NCBI GenBank assembly: GCA_027605045.1
Contig: JAQFWX010000003.1
Span: 806,001 to 870,000, forward strand
From: Phallus indusiatus
Lineage: Eukaryota > Basidiomycota > Agaricomycetes > Phallales > Phallaceae
Reading direction: 5' to 3'
Length of the DNA: 64,000 bases
The translations under genes and the position numbers were made by a program. A model generated the notes under the pieces. It was not told the origin of the DNA. It made no database searches and saw nothing but the letters and a program-made list of their open reading frames with translations. Within the stretch, counting starts at the first letter, position 1. Each line of letters begins with the position of its first letter. Below are positions 46,276 to 57,865 of the stretch, piece after piece.

Positions 46276-46972
46276 GATCGTTAAGAGTGATACTGCGGTC
46301 TTTGGGGGAACTACAGATGACACGCGCGAATTACATAAAGCGACGTTCCTTGCGGGCGCTTTTCAAATGATAGATTATAACCCCAGGAGCAGGGAAATCC
46401 AAGCAAATGATACGTATCATATTCGTCTTTGCTCTTCCTTTCTGCCCTCGTTTTACTTTCAGGACAGAACATCAGTAGGCGCGAATCGCAGAATTCGCCT
46501 TATGATACCATACCCAAGGTTGAAGGGGCCAGACTCCAGAGTTCTAAATTCTTGATTCTGATTGCAACATGTGTTTCTTTTGTTGAGCTAAATGGAGTAG
46601 ATTCGGACCATGTGCCTTTTTGTCCTCACCTATGGTTGTCGAATACATGACATGTTCGTCTGCAATTTGAGTCTAAATATGAGATCATAATCATTCGAAA
46701 CTTCCATATATAGGGTGCGTGACAGTCACAATGTGACTATTGCTTTTGCAAAAGGTCTAGGAATCCTTGCGCAATCGTCTGAGAGTATGGCGAATCCAAG
46801 CGATCCCTATCCGCACTCCTTGAATTTAAATATAGGCTTTATCTTTCTTTGTTCTTTTCGATATGTGAACAGATTGATTTATTCCTTAAATTCTTGATGC
46901 ATCCCTCGAGCTGACTCCAGAGAAAACTAAACCCTCCAGAATCACTTTCACCGCCAAATTAAAATTAAAAAA
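46276..46972. other. Divergent intergenic region Nudix / bZIP, nothing recognised
   Basis: About 700 bp between divergent genes. It holds only short frames without recognisable domains. It presumably contains both promoters and a long 5' leader of the bZIP gene. Confidence 0.35.
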
Positions 46973-47788
46973 ATGGCAAAACAGCCTCCCTTTCAAGATA
47001 AACGCTTTCCGCATCAGTTGCCGTATACTCCCGGACCACCTCCAAAAGATTACGAAAATGAACAATCAGGTTTGCCAAGTTCATATCCTACTAGTTCTGG
47101 TCAGTATTACCTTCCTATATATCGACTCTCTTTAATTTGGGTAATCAGGCTTAAGCCAGTATGTCCAGCATCCCCACTACCCAATAGCAGTCGCTGGCCC
47201 TTCTCAGTGGGCGCATAGCAGCATGCCAGGTCAAGCCGAAAGCTCTTCAGCTCACGCAGGCGCCACTAGCAGTCGTCAGAGCACGCAAGCACAGGGAGCG
47301 GTTATAGCTATACCTCCCAGGGGCAATGCCCCCAGACATGATACCAATCCTTTTGAAGCGGGAGTGATACTGGAGGAGAAACGTCAGCGGAATACAGCAG
47401 CTTCGGGTATGGCGCATATGAGCTGAAAAAATAGACCGTTTTAAATTCATATAGACTGCCTTTGCTAGCGAGATTTAGGGCAAGAAAAAAAGAGCGAAAT
47501 CAGCAATTGGAGCAAACCCTGTCCGATCTGTCCACTCGAGCAGAAGAATTGGAACGAGAGGCATCGGATCTCAGACGAGAGAATACTTGGTTGAAGGAAA
47601 TCGTCATTATGAAGGGACGGCAAAATATGGATGTGATGAGCGCGTCGTCCGGAACATCCTCCAGGAGGGGGGACGCAACATCAAGCTCGGTGGCCAGCAC
47701 TAGTAAGCAAAAAACACCCGAAAGCCTGAACGTGAACGAGGGAGCCGATGATGATGATGATTCATATCATGGCAGTGGTTCTGAGTAA
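46973..47788 (+). CDS. bZIP transcription factor
   Basis: Exons 46973-47099, 47149-47406 and 47469-47788 total 705 nt, or 234 residues. The N-terminus (MAKQPPFQDKRFPHQLPYTP) is Pro/Tyr-rich. The bZIP basic region is assembled across the second intron: EEKRQRNTAASARFRARKKE, with the N-x7-R signature NTAASARFR. The zipper follows with Leu/hydrophobic heptads (NQQLEQTLSDLSTRAEELER, then RRENTWLKEIV). The tail is Ser-rich and acidic (EGADDDDDSYHG). NTAASARFR is the form found in the Cys3/Met4/Gcn4-related fungal group, so a role in sulphur or amino-acid control is possible but unproven. Confidence 0.92.
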
Positions 47789-47971
47789 ACTTTGTAATAG
47801 TACCCGCCGTTATGAGCGGCTATCTCATCACTGATTTATGTGTAATGTATTGTTAAACATAAATTAGTGAGACCACTGTTTATATGCTAGGACCGGTAAC
47901 ATACCTTCATAACCGAGTTCAACGACGTCTGCGAGGGTTCAATTATAAATTCACGAGCGCTTAACCGCTCG

Positions 47972-48409
47972 ATGTCTTTCGGACGCCCACCAACCTTTTC
48001 GTCCTTTCAGGTTACTGCACCTGACAGAGGTTCATTTCCTTTAGACCATGAAGGTCAGGCTAGAAGTTTATTGAAAAACAATAATTTCAAAACAACTGTT
48101 TTAGGAGAATGCAAAGACATGATGTCCAGGTATCTCTCCTGTTTACAAAACAGCGCCAATAATTCATCTCAGTGTCGAGGGGAGAGTAAGAAGTACTTGG
48201 AGTGTCGCATGACTCGGTAATGAATACGTACATGTCTGCAGGATAACAATAACGCTGATCTTGATTATAGAGGGTTAATGCAGCAGGAGGAGTGGAAAAA
48301 CCTGGGCATGTCAAATGTGAAGGACCCTCAGGGGACATCTGAAAGCGCTGACAGCTGTACGACATGTGCGAGAACACCGAATCAGCCAGGCAGGAATGAA
48401 ACCAAATAA
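47972..48409 (+). CDS. COX19: COX19, cytochrome c oxidase assembly protein
   Basis: Exons 47972-48216 and 48271-48409 total 384 nt, or 127 residues. The protein has FPLDHEGQARSLLKNNNFK and then the CHCH fold with two C-x9-C motifs, CKDMMSRYLSC and CRGESKKYLEC. These are followed by RGLMQQEEWKNLGM, the usual end of Cox19. Cox19 lies in the mitochondrial intermembrane space, is oxidised by Mia40, and helps metallate cytochrome c oxidase with copper. A Ser/Cys-containing extension of about 30 residues beyond the usual end (SADSCTTCARTPNQPG) is less typical. It starts 183 bp after the bZIP stop. Confidence 0.93.
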
Positions 48410-49159
48410 GTAGCATGTGGCGCGTGTTTAGGAATCAGGAGAAAGTAGTATTACCATGTTCGCTATGGCTTGACTGGATTCCCAAAACGAGAGTACTAAT
48501 TAACATTGATCGGCGTTCCTAAGTCGAAAAAGTAATCAACCGCGTTCTTCGTAGTCTACTTGTTGTACATATATCTTCCATGTTCCGCACCGGAAATGTC
48601 CACTGGTTCGGTTCTGAAACGAGTGCTGAGCAATGTCTGCCAATCAAACTGTCAAACGCCCTATCTTTACTGGATCGTTAAAGGCCAGATTATCCTCCCG
48701 ATTTTAAGCAGTGGCACTGTTGCCACTCTTTAAGTTCAAAAAAAGCTAGTAATTGCTTGTCCGCGAGCCTACTTTGATGGAAGGCACCTCAGTATCCAGC
48801 AACGACGATTACGATTGGACGTTACGTAACTGCCAGCGGTCACGAACACCGTATGAGTTGCTCCAGGTGGCTCAAAGCCAAGCAGAAAAGGGGTTGGGAA
48901 GGGAAGTTCATTCAGATTCGAACGTCGAAATAGTTTACGAGTTGTCGTTTTCATTTAAAAGAATCAAGTCCATTACGTAATATCCCGAAGCTGACTCAGC
49001 TGAGATGAAGATCACTATTTTCCACCAACGTTTATTTTGCGCTCCATTTAACCGCGCATTGATAAGACTTGGCTTGCCTTAATAAACCCTCCATGTTTCC
49101 AAATATCTTTATCTTATCAAACCAGCCCAAAATTCCCTTAACCCATCCCAGTTAGCATC
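48410..49159. other. Intergenic region between COX19 and the kinase gene, nothing recognised
   Basis: About 750 bp. A 75-codon frame on the plus strand (48753-48980) has no recognisable pattern and I do not call it. The last 100 bp before 49160 is rich in ACC/TCC and AT tracts and probably forms the kinase promoter and leader. Confidence 0.35.
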
Positions 49160-50986
49160 ATGTCATCTGAGAACATCGAGTTCATCGGCGCAGTCAGAGA
49201 CAAATGGCAACTATATAGGTACGTTTCTCAACATTCTTTTTATTTTCGTCCCTTTTTTCTGCTCTTTTCTGAGTGTGCATGCATTTTAGCAACAACCCAG
49301 AGGACTACACCCTCGGTCGCCCAATTGGTTATGGTGCCTCTTCTGTTGTTTACGAAGCCACATACCGCCCAACATACAACGCGGAATCCACACCGTGCGC
49401 AGTCAAAGTACTCGACCTTGACGTATTGCCAACTTCATCGCTGGATCCATTGAGGAGAGAAACTCAACTCATGTCATTGTCCAAACATCCCAACGTCCTC
49501 CGAGTCAGGGGTACGTGGATGGACGGCCACAAGCTTTACATCGCCTTACGTTTGATGCAAAGCGGAAGCATGGCCGACATACTCCACCACGCCTGGCCTC
49601 ATGGTGTAGAAGAGGAAGTTATCAAATGTGTTCTGAAACAAGCCCTCGAAGGTCTCAAGTGAGTCGCTATTTCTTTCTTCTTCTTGGTCACGCGAGAGCA
49701 TTCATTAATTAACCGCGCAGTTATTTACACACCAACGGATTTATTCACCGTGACGTAAAAGCCGCCAACCTTCTTGTCGACGACGACGGGACGGTGTTAC
49801 TTGGTGATCTCGGGGTTGCCGTCGCTCTTCACTATACTGATGCTGAAAATGATGACGACGATATGGTCATGGGAAGATCATCAGTCTTAATCTCCTCAAA
49901 CAAGGCACCCCTCCCACGGCAAACTGTTCCTAAAAGGACAAAGCTCGCCAAGCGCAAGTCATTTGTAGGAACTGTATGTATTTATCGTTGCTATCTTTTG
50001 ATGCTTCTTTTAATTTGCCTTGCGCAGCCATGTTGGATGGCCCCTGAAGTCGTATCGCAACGAAATTATGACACCAAAGCTGACATTTGGAGCCTTGGGA
50101 TAACTGCATTGGAACTCGCTCACGGCAAACCTCCAAATTCTAAGGAGCATCCGAATACGGTTCTTATGAAAATGTAAAGTGTTTGAGTTTGATTTGGGCA
50201 GAAAGATCAAGAGTCTGAAAGTTTAGTCTAGTGTCCACGACAGAGCTCCCAGTTTGGACCGTTCGCAGGGACTGTTCAAATACTCAAAGGCTTTGGACGA
50301 TATGATTCAAAGCTGCCTAAGAAAAGACCCAAGTAAAAGGTGCTTTACAATATTGATTGTATGTAAATGACGAGATTGATATTTCAACCCTTTAGACCAA
50401 CGGCAGCAGAGCTCTTGAAGCTTCCCATTTTCAAGCATGCAAAAAAGAAAAAGTTCCTTGTGTCGACTTTATTAAGTAAGTTACAATGTTGGATATTGCT
50501 GTATCATGTTCTAATCATCTATTGTCAGACGGTCTACCACCTCTCATTGAACGTCAAGAAAAACGTATGTCAATGTTCATCATATATCAGACTCAGATAA
50601 TGACGTTTTGGATGAATATAATAGGTCATATTCCATCGCCGGTGGCGGCATCATCTTACTGTTCTTGGGATTTTTCAATGACAGAGACTTCCGTGTCCAA
50701 ATTTCGTAGTACCCCGACCGCCATTCGAAAGCCCTTCTTGCCTATGATATTCAACGATGAAAGATATGATGCTCCACACTCAGAGGAAGCTTCTCAAGCC
50801 TCGAGTGACGGTTCTTCTTTGGAAGCCTCATTACCTTCGTCTTATAATGCAGAATCACCACTACTACAGAGTCCAACAAAACGTGACTCGCCTTCTTATT
50901 CTATTCCTCAACACATTTCTCTTCCTACAAACAGCTTCTGGAACAAATTCAAGAAATTCGGTTCTCTCCATACCTCGGAAGTTTAA
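49160..50986 (+). CDS. STE20-type protein kinase of the FRAY/OSR1-SPAK subgroup
   Basis: The ATG at 49160 gives [20 protein letters not shown], spliced to the kinase start [20 protein letters not shown]. Kinase motifs: VKVLDLD (VAIK-like Lys), [34 protein letters not shown] with the catalytic Asp, GDLGVAVAL in place of [16 protein letters not shown], then [20 protein letters not shown] and [20 protein letters not shown]. The activation segment has an insert of about 40 residues, first acidic ([10 protein letters not shown]) then basic ([10 protein letters not shown]). The C-terminal tail keeps the CSWDFS motif seen in fungal FRAY-like kinases and is Ser-rich. Animal OSR1/SPAK act in osmotic and ion control; fungal members are little studied. 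About eight introns interrupt it. Confidence 0.9.
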
Positions 50987-51128
50987 TCATCCTACAATTC
51001 GTTTTCTCTGGTTGTGTAAATGTTGAATTACGTTTGGTTGTATTATTTGTATTGCTATCGTTTGCTGCTCTGTGCAATGTTGTTGTAACAATCGGACATT
51101 AGCATATCCTACTTTATTAATCGAAATG

Positions 51129-52054
51129 TCAAGTTCTATGATATCTATTTTGGTTACTGCTAGATACTACAACATCCTCCTGTGTGGGCTGGGAATCTAA
51201 AAGCCACTCTTTTGGAAAATCTTTAATGGTGGGTCGTGGACGTAATGACGACCGGACGTTGCGATGTTTCTTTACTCTTGAAATTATATGCCGAGTGTCG
51301 AGTGGTACATCAGCAAACGTTTCTGTAGTATCCTACAGAACCAAGATAATATTATGTCAAGTAATAGCTACGGGTAGGAATGACGCACGTTAGCTTCCTT
51401 TAGCAACCTGTTCATGATATCGTAACCCCATTTAATATTCATAGACGGCTGCGGAAATTCTTCGCACGAGAGTTTGATATAACCATGTTCACCGACTTGG
51501 TCGTGTTGTTTTGGACCTATTCCCGAGTCTGAAGGAGGATCTGGAAACCATCGGGGGCCCGCCAATAGCTTGAGCTTATGGATAGCGGTCGGCGATGAGA
51601 GGGGTAATTGGGATACTGGAGCGACGATGACGCGTTTACGGTCTATAGGATGATCTTCCCCCGCATATGAAATTGAGCGAATGACAAGAGGTTTTGAGGA
51701 ATCCGGAGGAACGAACGGTCTTTGAAGAGCTAAAGAGAGGTTTCAGTATAGATGAAAATATACCATTCGTGATAGAAATTCACCTCTTAGGTAGGGACCA
51801 TCTCGTTCAATAAGACGCAAATAATTCAATATTTGCTTTTCTTGGTCTATTATGAGATGTGCGGCAGATGTCGCATCGTCTTCGTCGAAAAGTGGGAGAT
51901 CATTGACGCCGTACGCTTCAATGTCGTCGCTGTCCTGCTCGGTTCGTTGCCTTCTTCTCGGGAGTGACGCTGCAGCTGAAGAATGTATAGTATGACGTTG
52001 CGAAATCCTGCCCAAGACAGCACGAGAATAGTAACAATACCGAGCCAGGAGCAT
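51129..52054 (-). CDS. RSM24: Mitochondrial ribosomal protein mS35 (Rsm24 homologue)
   Basis: A small-subunit mitoribosomal protein. The ATG at 52054 opens MLLARYCYYSRAVLGRISQR, an Arg-rich, acid-free mitochondrial presequence; the frame further upstream is not needed. The MRP-S28 domain is clear: GPRWFPDPP, then GEHGYIKLSCEEFPQPSMNI, KWGYDIMNRLLKEAN and TFADVPLDTRHIISRVKKHR. The last of these carries the hallmark pattern D-x-P-L-D-T-R-H. Its ATG lies 126 bp from that of the Rieske protein gene on the other strand, giving a shared promoter for two mitochondrial proteins. Confidence 0.92.
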
Positions 52055-52180
52055 CGGAATGATGATGCTGAAAGTTATTAACTTTCGAACTCCGACGGTC
52101 AGCGTTGTGTGGTCTGCAATCACTTCTCAAAACCGGTACAAAACCAAAGGAAAAAACACATATACCTTGCTATTGGAGTT
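52055..52180. promoter_or_regulatory. Divergent promoter mS35 / Rieske protein with a 17-bp palindrome
   Basis: The two start codons are separated by 126 bp. At 52070-52086 the sequence GAAAGTTATTAACTTTC is a perfect inverted repeat of two 8-bp arms around one T. A symmetric site of this length in a short bidirectional promoter is a candidate binding site for a dimeric regulator. Confidence 0.5.
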
Positions 52181-53319
52181 ATGGCAAGCTCTGCGACACT
52201 GCGCAAGGCTGTTAATCTTTCGCCGACGACTCGTGCACTGTTTAACGGTGTTCCGCATGCGCCCATGCTCAATCTTCGTGCGTCGGCGGCGGTGTATGGG
52301 CACAGTGAGCATGGACATGGTGGACATCAAGCCTCCACTCGCTCGGATAACCCTCCTCGATGGACCGGTAGTTTGAAAACTTCATCAAATGGAGGTCTAA
52401 TTTCTACAAAATTCCTTAATGGTTCGTTTTTTTTTCAAAATTATGTGCCAAAAAATCTTGCATGTTGACTGTGTGTGTTAAAAGCTCCATGTACATCATA
52501 CCACCAGCACCGATTAATTCACACTTCGACACCAAAGAGCGATGCACCTCAAGTTCCCGATTTCACGCCATATGAAGCATCTTCCCAAACGGGCAATCGA
52601 GCCTTGTCTTATTTCATGGTTGGCTCTCTGGGTGTACTGAGCGCGGGTGCCGCCAAATCTTCCATTTCGGAATTCTTAGGCACCATGTCAGCATCGGCCG
52701 ACGTATTGGCTCTCGCTAAAGTCGAAGTCGACATGAACAGCATTCCTGAGGGGAAGAACGTGATTATTAAATGGCGAGGCAAACCCGTTTTCATTCGCCA
52801 TCGCACTGCGGATGAAGTTAAAGAAGCCCGCGAAACTGACTGGAAGTCGTTAAGAGATCCAGAGCGCGATGAAGATAGAACTCAAAAGCCTGAATGGCTG
52901 GTTATGATAGGTGTTTGTACCCATCTCGGATGCGTTCCCATCGGTGAAAGCGGTGATTATGGTGGATGGTATGTGATTCGTGACGTCTAACATTTACATT
53001 TGACTATTATTCACGTTCGTAATCATATCAATATAGGTTCTGCCCCTGCCATGGTTCACATTATGATATTTGTATGTTTTTTTCCTCCATGTTCTTAGTG
53101 CCAATTAAAAAAAGATTTGGCGTTCTTTAACGTGCTCATCTCATTTTTCCTTTTCCCTTTTTCAGCCGGACGCATAAGAAAGGGTCCTGCACCGGTAAGT
53201 CGTCCCAACCTATGTCTTTTTCCACGTGTTCTTGACGCAAAGCTTGTTTCCGAAAGACTAATCTAGAAGTGCCTGAATATTCTCTTAACGAAGGGGAGGC
53301 CAAGTTGATTGTGGGTTGA
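52181..53319 (+). CDS. RIP1: Rieske iron-sulfur protein of complex III
   Basis: The ubiquinol-cytochrome c reductase iron-sulfur subunit, which takes electrons from ubiquinol through its 2Fe-2S centre. The N-terminus (MASSATLRKAVNLSPTTRAL) and a His/Gly-rich stretch form the presequence region. Then come SDAPQVPDFTPYEA and the membrane helix YFMVGSLGVLSAGAAKSSI, followed by the hinge SASADVLALAKVEVDM. The Rieske fold has the two metal motifs: CTHLGCVPIGESGDYGGW and, across an intron, FCPCHGSHYD. The end is GRIRKGPAPLNLEVPEYSL, spliced with two small exons. It shares a promoter with mS35. Confidence 0.96.
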
Positions 53320-53415
53320 GTATCCAATATAATTTTTCAAGTATATAGTTTATTCTAGACAACGAGTCCATAAAAATATCATTCTGCAAAAGCAACGCGA
53401 CCAATAATTTAAAAA

Positions 53416-55349
53416 TTAACGACGAGAGTATTTATTTAGACAAGAGAGCACATCGTGTTTGGAGTATCGAGGTGCGACCGGAAGCTTATGCTGTTGGGCC
53501 CATCGACGCAATACATCGGGGTCTATATGATTATCGATTAGCGAGGAGAAAAAATTTCCGTTGGAAATGAGGATGAGAAAAAAGTATTCACAATCGGTAA
53601 TGATTCCGTCAACTGATAGTTCGACCAATTTTTCTACCACACTGAGTCTATTCACCTAAAAGTGAAAGTCAGTCTTCCTCTTCCAAAAAATGAGGTCATT
53701 CCGAAGAAAATCTAACCGTCCATGGCTTCACAGCCAGCCCCAGCTGATGCGCTCTAATAACCATATCTTCGGTCGTAAAAGGATTATAACTAGGTTGTTC
53801 TGGATCTGCGGCACTGTGACCATGTGTTGCGACAGGAGATAAGATATCAGCATTGATAAGTTTGGCAGCTTCTGCAATTTTCTCTCCAAGGGTAGAACCA
53901 TTCAAAGCGTTGACATCAATTCCGGCCAGCCACGGAGAGACAGACTCGTTTTCGGGAATCAATAGGGTCCCACTCATTGTGAGAAAAAGAAAAAAGAATT
54001 GGTATTGATTGACTAAAGAGTCGAGATTTCGAAAGTGACTCACTCCTCGATAAGAGCCGATGTTATAATATTAGGATCGCGTTCCTTTTTTTTTATGGGA
54101 TGTATTAGACTTATAGGTGGAATAGATTGACAGGTGTGTGATGCTTGCCTTCATTGCAACAATGGTTCTCCAATCGAAGCTCTGATACTGTGAAGAGATG
54201 TATATATATATGTGAAAAGGAGTGATCGTGATGATATACGAACAGTGATAGACCTATAATAAGCGCTTTTTGAGAAGACGTCGTGCTGCTTCTCGACAAA
54301 AGTCTGATAATGACGAGTGCGCCCAGAGACGGCGGGATTAACTTTGCTTTCTATATTGAGGAGAATTTTATGCTCTGGATCTGCGCAGTCGAGGAACTCG
54401 AAGAGTTCTTCAAGAGAGGGTATGCGAGTGCCAGGATAGGTGAGTTGGCCGGCTATTGTTTGTATTTAAAGGGGTGATAAAGTCAGTGTCAAATAGTTTG
54501 GTAATCGTAAGCGGAAGAAGGGGGGATTTGAATACACGTACGAAAGTCAATTTGACGGGTTGAGCAATCGACTGTCTTAATCTGAGCAAAAGTGAGATTG
54601 GCGATGAACTTGCCGACATAAGGAAAATCGGGATCGTCGGTGAACTGATAAGATATATAAATTTTTGAGATGGAAAGCACAATTAAGATTTGGTATATAC
54701 GGACTGACCGCCGGGTATGTATCTTTGCACTTGAAGGGCGTGATTTGATCGTCGTGCCATACGACAACAACACCATCCTAACGCACAAATAAAAGATTTA
54801 AAAAAGGGAGAAGTATAGGGCGTTAGCAAGGTAGACAACCGACTTTGGTGATTCCATTATCGAGTTCCAATGTGGTTGCGCCTTCAATAAGACCCCTTTT
54901 CAAAACATCAGAACAGAAGACATAGGAGATTTTTGATGAATTAATTTACCACGCAAAGCTTGGAAGAGTATTTTCTATTACGTTTGCACGGCCGCCGCGA
55001 TGAGCCTAATTTGAGAAGATTTTTTATGGAAAGGGAAGAGGAGAAAATTTTCTGGTTGATTGATACCAACCTGGATATCAAAGTATGGGGAGTTGGCATA
55101 ATAGTTACGAGGACCGGTAAAGACGGGTTGATTGTGATAGGGGGATACACTAAGGGTGCTACCGATGAGAGCAAAAGAGCACCGTGAAATCGATACGCAT
55201 TGGTGGTCAAAGAGTAATAAGGACGAGCTGAGCTGGAGGAGCGTACGGGATTTTCTAGGCCGAGAAGCGCGCCGGGGCCAAGACCGGAGACATGTTCAAT
55301 GTACGACGCCCAACGTCCAAACTGGTTGTATGTACTCAAAAAAAATCAT
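53416..55349 (-). CDS. Glycerophosphodiester phosphodiesterase (GDPD) family protein
   Basis: Hydrolyses glycerophosphodiesters to an alcohol and glycerol-3-phosphate. After splicing the protein reads NQPVFTGPRNYYANSPYFDI, AHRGGRANVIENTLPSFAW, GLIEGATTLELDNGITK and DGVVVVWHDDQITPFKCKDT. These supply the catalytic His pair and metal-binding Glu/Asp of the GDPD barrel. Further segments: PDFPYVGKFIANLTFAQIKT, YPSLEELFEFLDCADPEHK, VSPWLAGIDVNALNGSTLG, QLGLAVKPWTVNRLSVVEKL and VDGIITD, ending HPDVLRRWAQQHKLPVAPRY. The start is uncertain: one model begins at 55349 with a 14-nt exon (MIFFE) and gives a hydrophobic N-terminus (LLQLSSSLLLF) that could be a signal peptide, suggesting a secreted or wall-associated enzyme. 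Confidence 0.85.
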
Positions 55350-55988
55350 TGCAGTTGAAGATTTGGGACGCCTATGGGGCTATGGGGGGGAACGAACGTG
55401 TGAGTGTTTTATTTAGAATTGAAGCCCTCGTTCGTCGATCCTGGAGCGTGACATTTGTGACTAGATGACTAGTGGACTGACCGGGGCAGTGCAGTTGCAG
55501 CTGACGCGTCCACTGACGCCCATATGCGCCCTTGAGTGGCCGCAATTGAAGGCGCACTGGCCCATCTCGACTTGTCACTCGGTCACTTGAGATGTGAGTC
55601 AACAATGACATAAACACTGTTTAAAAAACTCTTACTTCCGTTCCGTGCTGTGTGTATTTTCTGGTTCCTTTCTTCTTTTTTCCTGCCTCGAGGCGTGTCA
55701 AAAACTCAGTACGTCTCTATATTGAGGTCCTGATTTTATTTAATTCATGTGGCAGAGGGTGTAGGGGTTTTGTCTTATCTAATCAATCCATGGGCTATGG
55801 CCTCACGCCTTTTAATATCTCGCTGACATAAGCGATGCCGGGAATCCAAAAGTGATGTCGACGGCGCTCACTCGTCCTTTCTCACTGTCTGTTTTCCTTT
55901 TTCTTCTCTCTTTGTCCTCCTCCTCTGCTTTGTTCTTTGTACCTCCTCATCTCCTCACCTCCATCTTCCTCATTGTCATCTTCACTCA
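55350..55988. promoter_or_regulatory. Divergent intergenic region GDPD / SRPK kinase
   Basis: About 640 bp between divergent genes. The 200 bp before the kinase ATG is strongly pyrimidine-rich (long TC tracts at about 55873-55985), as in promoters of constitutively expressed fungal genes. A GC-rich, TGAC/GTCA-containing stretch lies at about 55460-55600. I cannot name individual binding sites. Confidence 0.4.
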
Positions 55989-57865
55989 ATGCCTCCTCCA
56001 GCACCCTTCCAAAACTCCCATTATCCTCCCTTCTATCCTCCACCGGCATCGGCTTCTGCCTCCACTTCTTCACCCCCAGCCGCCCTCTCAAGCGAGGAAG
56101 ACATCGAAGACTACGCTCCAAATGGCTATCTCAACGTCAAGATTGGCGACGAGTTCCTCAGTCCAAACCGTCGCTGTCCATACTCCATCGTACGCAAGCT
56201 AGGGTCAGTAACTATTCCATTCACCACCCCCACCCAGTCTTGTGTACTGACATCTCTTCTTTCACAGCTGGGGTCATTTTTCGACTGTTTGGCTTATAGT
56301 CAACGAAGAGTCGGTCCTCCTTTTTATGCATTCATTGCACCCATCATGACCTCTTTCTTTGCTTTTTCTTTTTTTTTGGCTTTCTCTCTATCTCCCCTGT
56401 TGGCAACCGTCAATTCAGAGATGGTCGTTATGCCGCTCTCAAAGTCTGCACCTCACGATACGAAGAAACCGCCAAGGACGAAATCTCTTTGCTCATGAAA
56501 GTCCGTAAGCGCGCTTTCAAAGCTGTCCCTGCTCGTGCGGGATCTACAGAGTGGGCCGAACACCCTGGTGCCCGCCACGTCGTATCTCTCCTGGACTACT
56601 TTTCAACTAGGGGCCGATACAACGGCGAGAATCACATTTGCATGGTCCTAGAACCGCTCGGCGAAAACCTCCTTAATCTACTAGACAAGTACCGTCACAG
56701 GCATACACAGCTTCGCCCAGGGGAGCTCCCTGGCATTCCTATTCCATTAGTCAAAATCATAGCCCGCCAGGTTTTGATGGGCCTTCAATTTTTACATGAC
56801 GAATGTCATCTCGTCCATACAGATATCAAACCCGAGAATATCCGTGAGTATCAACAAAAATAATATCAAAATCAGAAAGGATGGCCACTTCATTTGATTT
56901 TAATCGCATCTCTTTTAGTTGTCGGATTGCCAAATACCCAAGAAGTCATTCGCACACATCTCAACAATAGTCCTGCACTCCCGGGCTGCCGTGTGCTCAT
57001 ACCCGATTCAAACGATCGCCGTAGACATTACGTAGACATCTATACATCTCAACCAATACCATGTCCGATACCCTCATCAGAGTCAAACAGCTGGAATGGC
57101 TCCCCTAATACCCAAGATGATTCTTACACATCTACTCGATCTCGTTCACGTGGTCCCCCATCGTCCGTCATCATTCAGATCTCCGATCTTGGTAATGCCA
57201 CGCCGGTAGATAAACACTTCACGGAAGATATACAAACGAGGCAGTATCGCGCGCCGGAAGCTATCATCCGTCGAAATGATTGGGGTTTCGCCGTTGACAT
57301 CTGGAGTGTTGCTTGCATGGTGAGTGGGAAATTGCCCAAAAGGAAAAACTATCATGAGCTAATATTAAAAAAATTAACTTTGCTCTTTTCACCTCTCTTT
57401 TAATGTGATCTTTATAAAAAAAAAACACAGCTATTCGAATTGGCAACAGGTGATCATCTGTTCGATCCAAAGGCAAAACGCGGGGCATGGGAAAAGGATG
57501 ACGATCACATGGCGCAGATAATCGAACTTTGCGGCGATTTCGATATCAGTCTCAAAATGGGGGGTAAATTCAGTCGCGACATTTTCAATTCGAGAGGACA
57601 GCTGCGCCATATTCATAAACTGACACCCATGCCGCTTACACGTGTGTTTACGGAGACGTATCAATGCCATACTCGTGAGGCGAAACAATTTGCGTCGTTT
57701 TTGAGTCCGATGTTGCGAGTTGATCAGGAACTCCGGGCGACGGCTGGAGAGATGCTCCAGCATGAATGGTTGGGGTCTTATGATATTACACCTCGAACGT
57801 CAAAAGAACTCCCACGGGCGGTTCGGTCTTATGAATCTTATGAATGGAACGGGTATATACGTTGA
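55989..57865 (+). CDS. SR-protein kinase (SRPK/Dsk1/Sky1 type)
   Basis: A serine/threonine kinase that phosphorylates SR splicing factors. The ATG at 55989 gives MPPPAPFQNSHYPPFYPPPA and EEDIEDYAPNGYLNVKIGDE, the SRPK-specific lead-in. The kinase domain begins RRCPYSIVRKLGWGHFSTVW, spliced to DGRYAALKVCTSRYEETAKD. It continues YNGENHICMVLEPLGENLLN and HDECHLVHTDIKPEN, with the SRPK-type HTDIKPEN catalytic loop. A spacer of about 100 residues (NSWNGSPNTQDDSYTST, SRSRG) splits the lobes, as in SRPKs. The domain resumes with ISDLGNATPVDKHFTEDIQT, RQYRAPEAIIRRN and DIWSVACMLFELATGDHLFD, and ends YESYEWNGYIR. Four or more introns are present. Confidence 0.95.

Noticed and set aside
51000..51128. 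Extra gene between the kinase and mS35
   Set aside because: Only the two 3' ends fit in this short AT-rich space.
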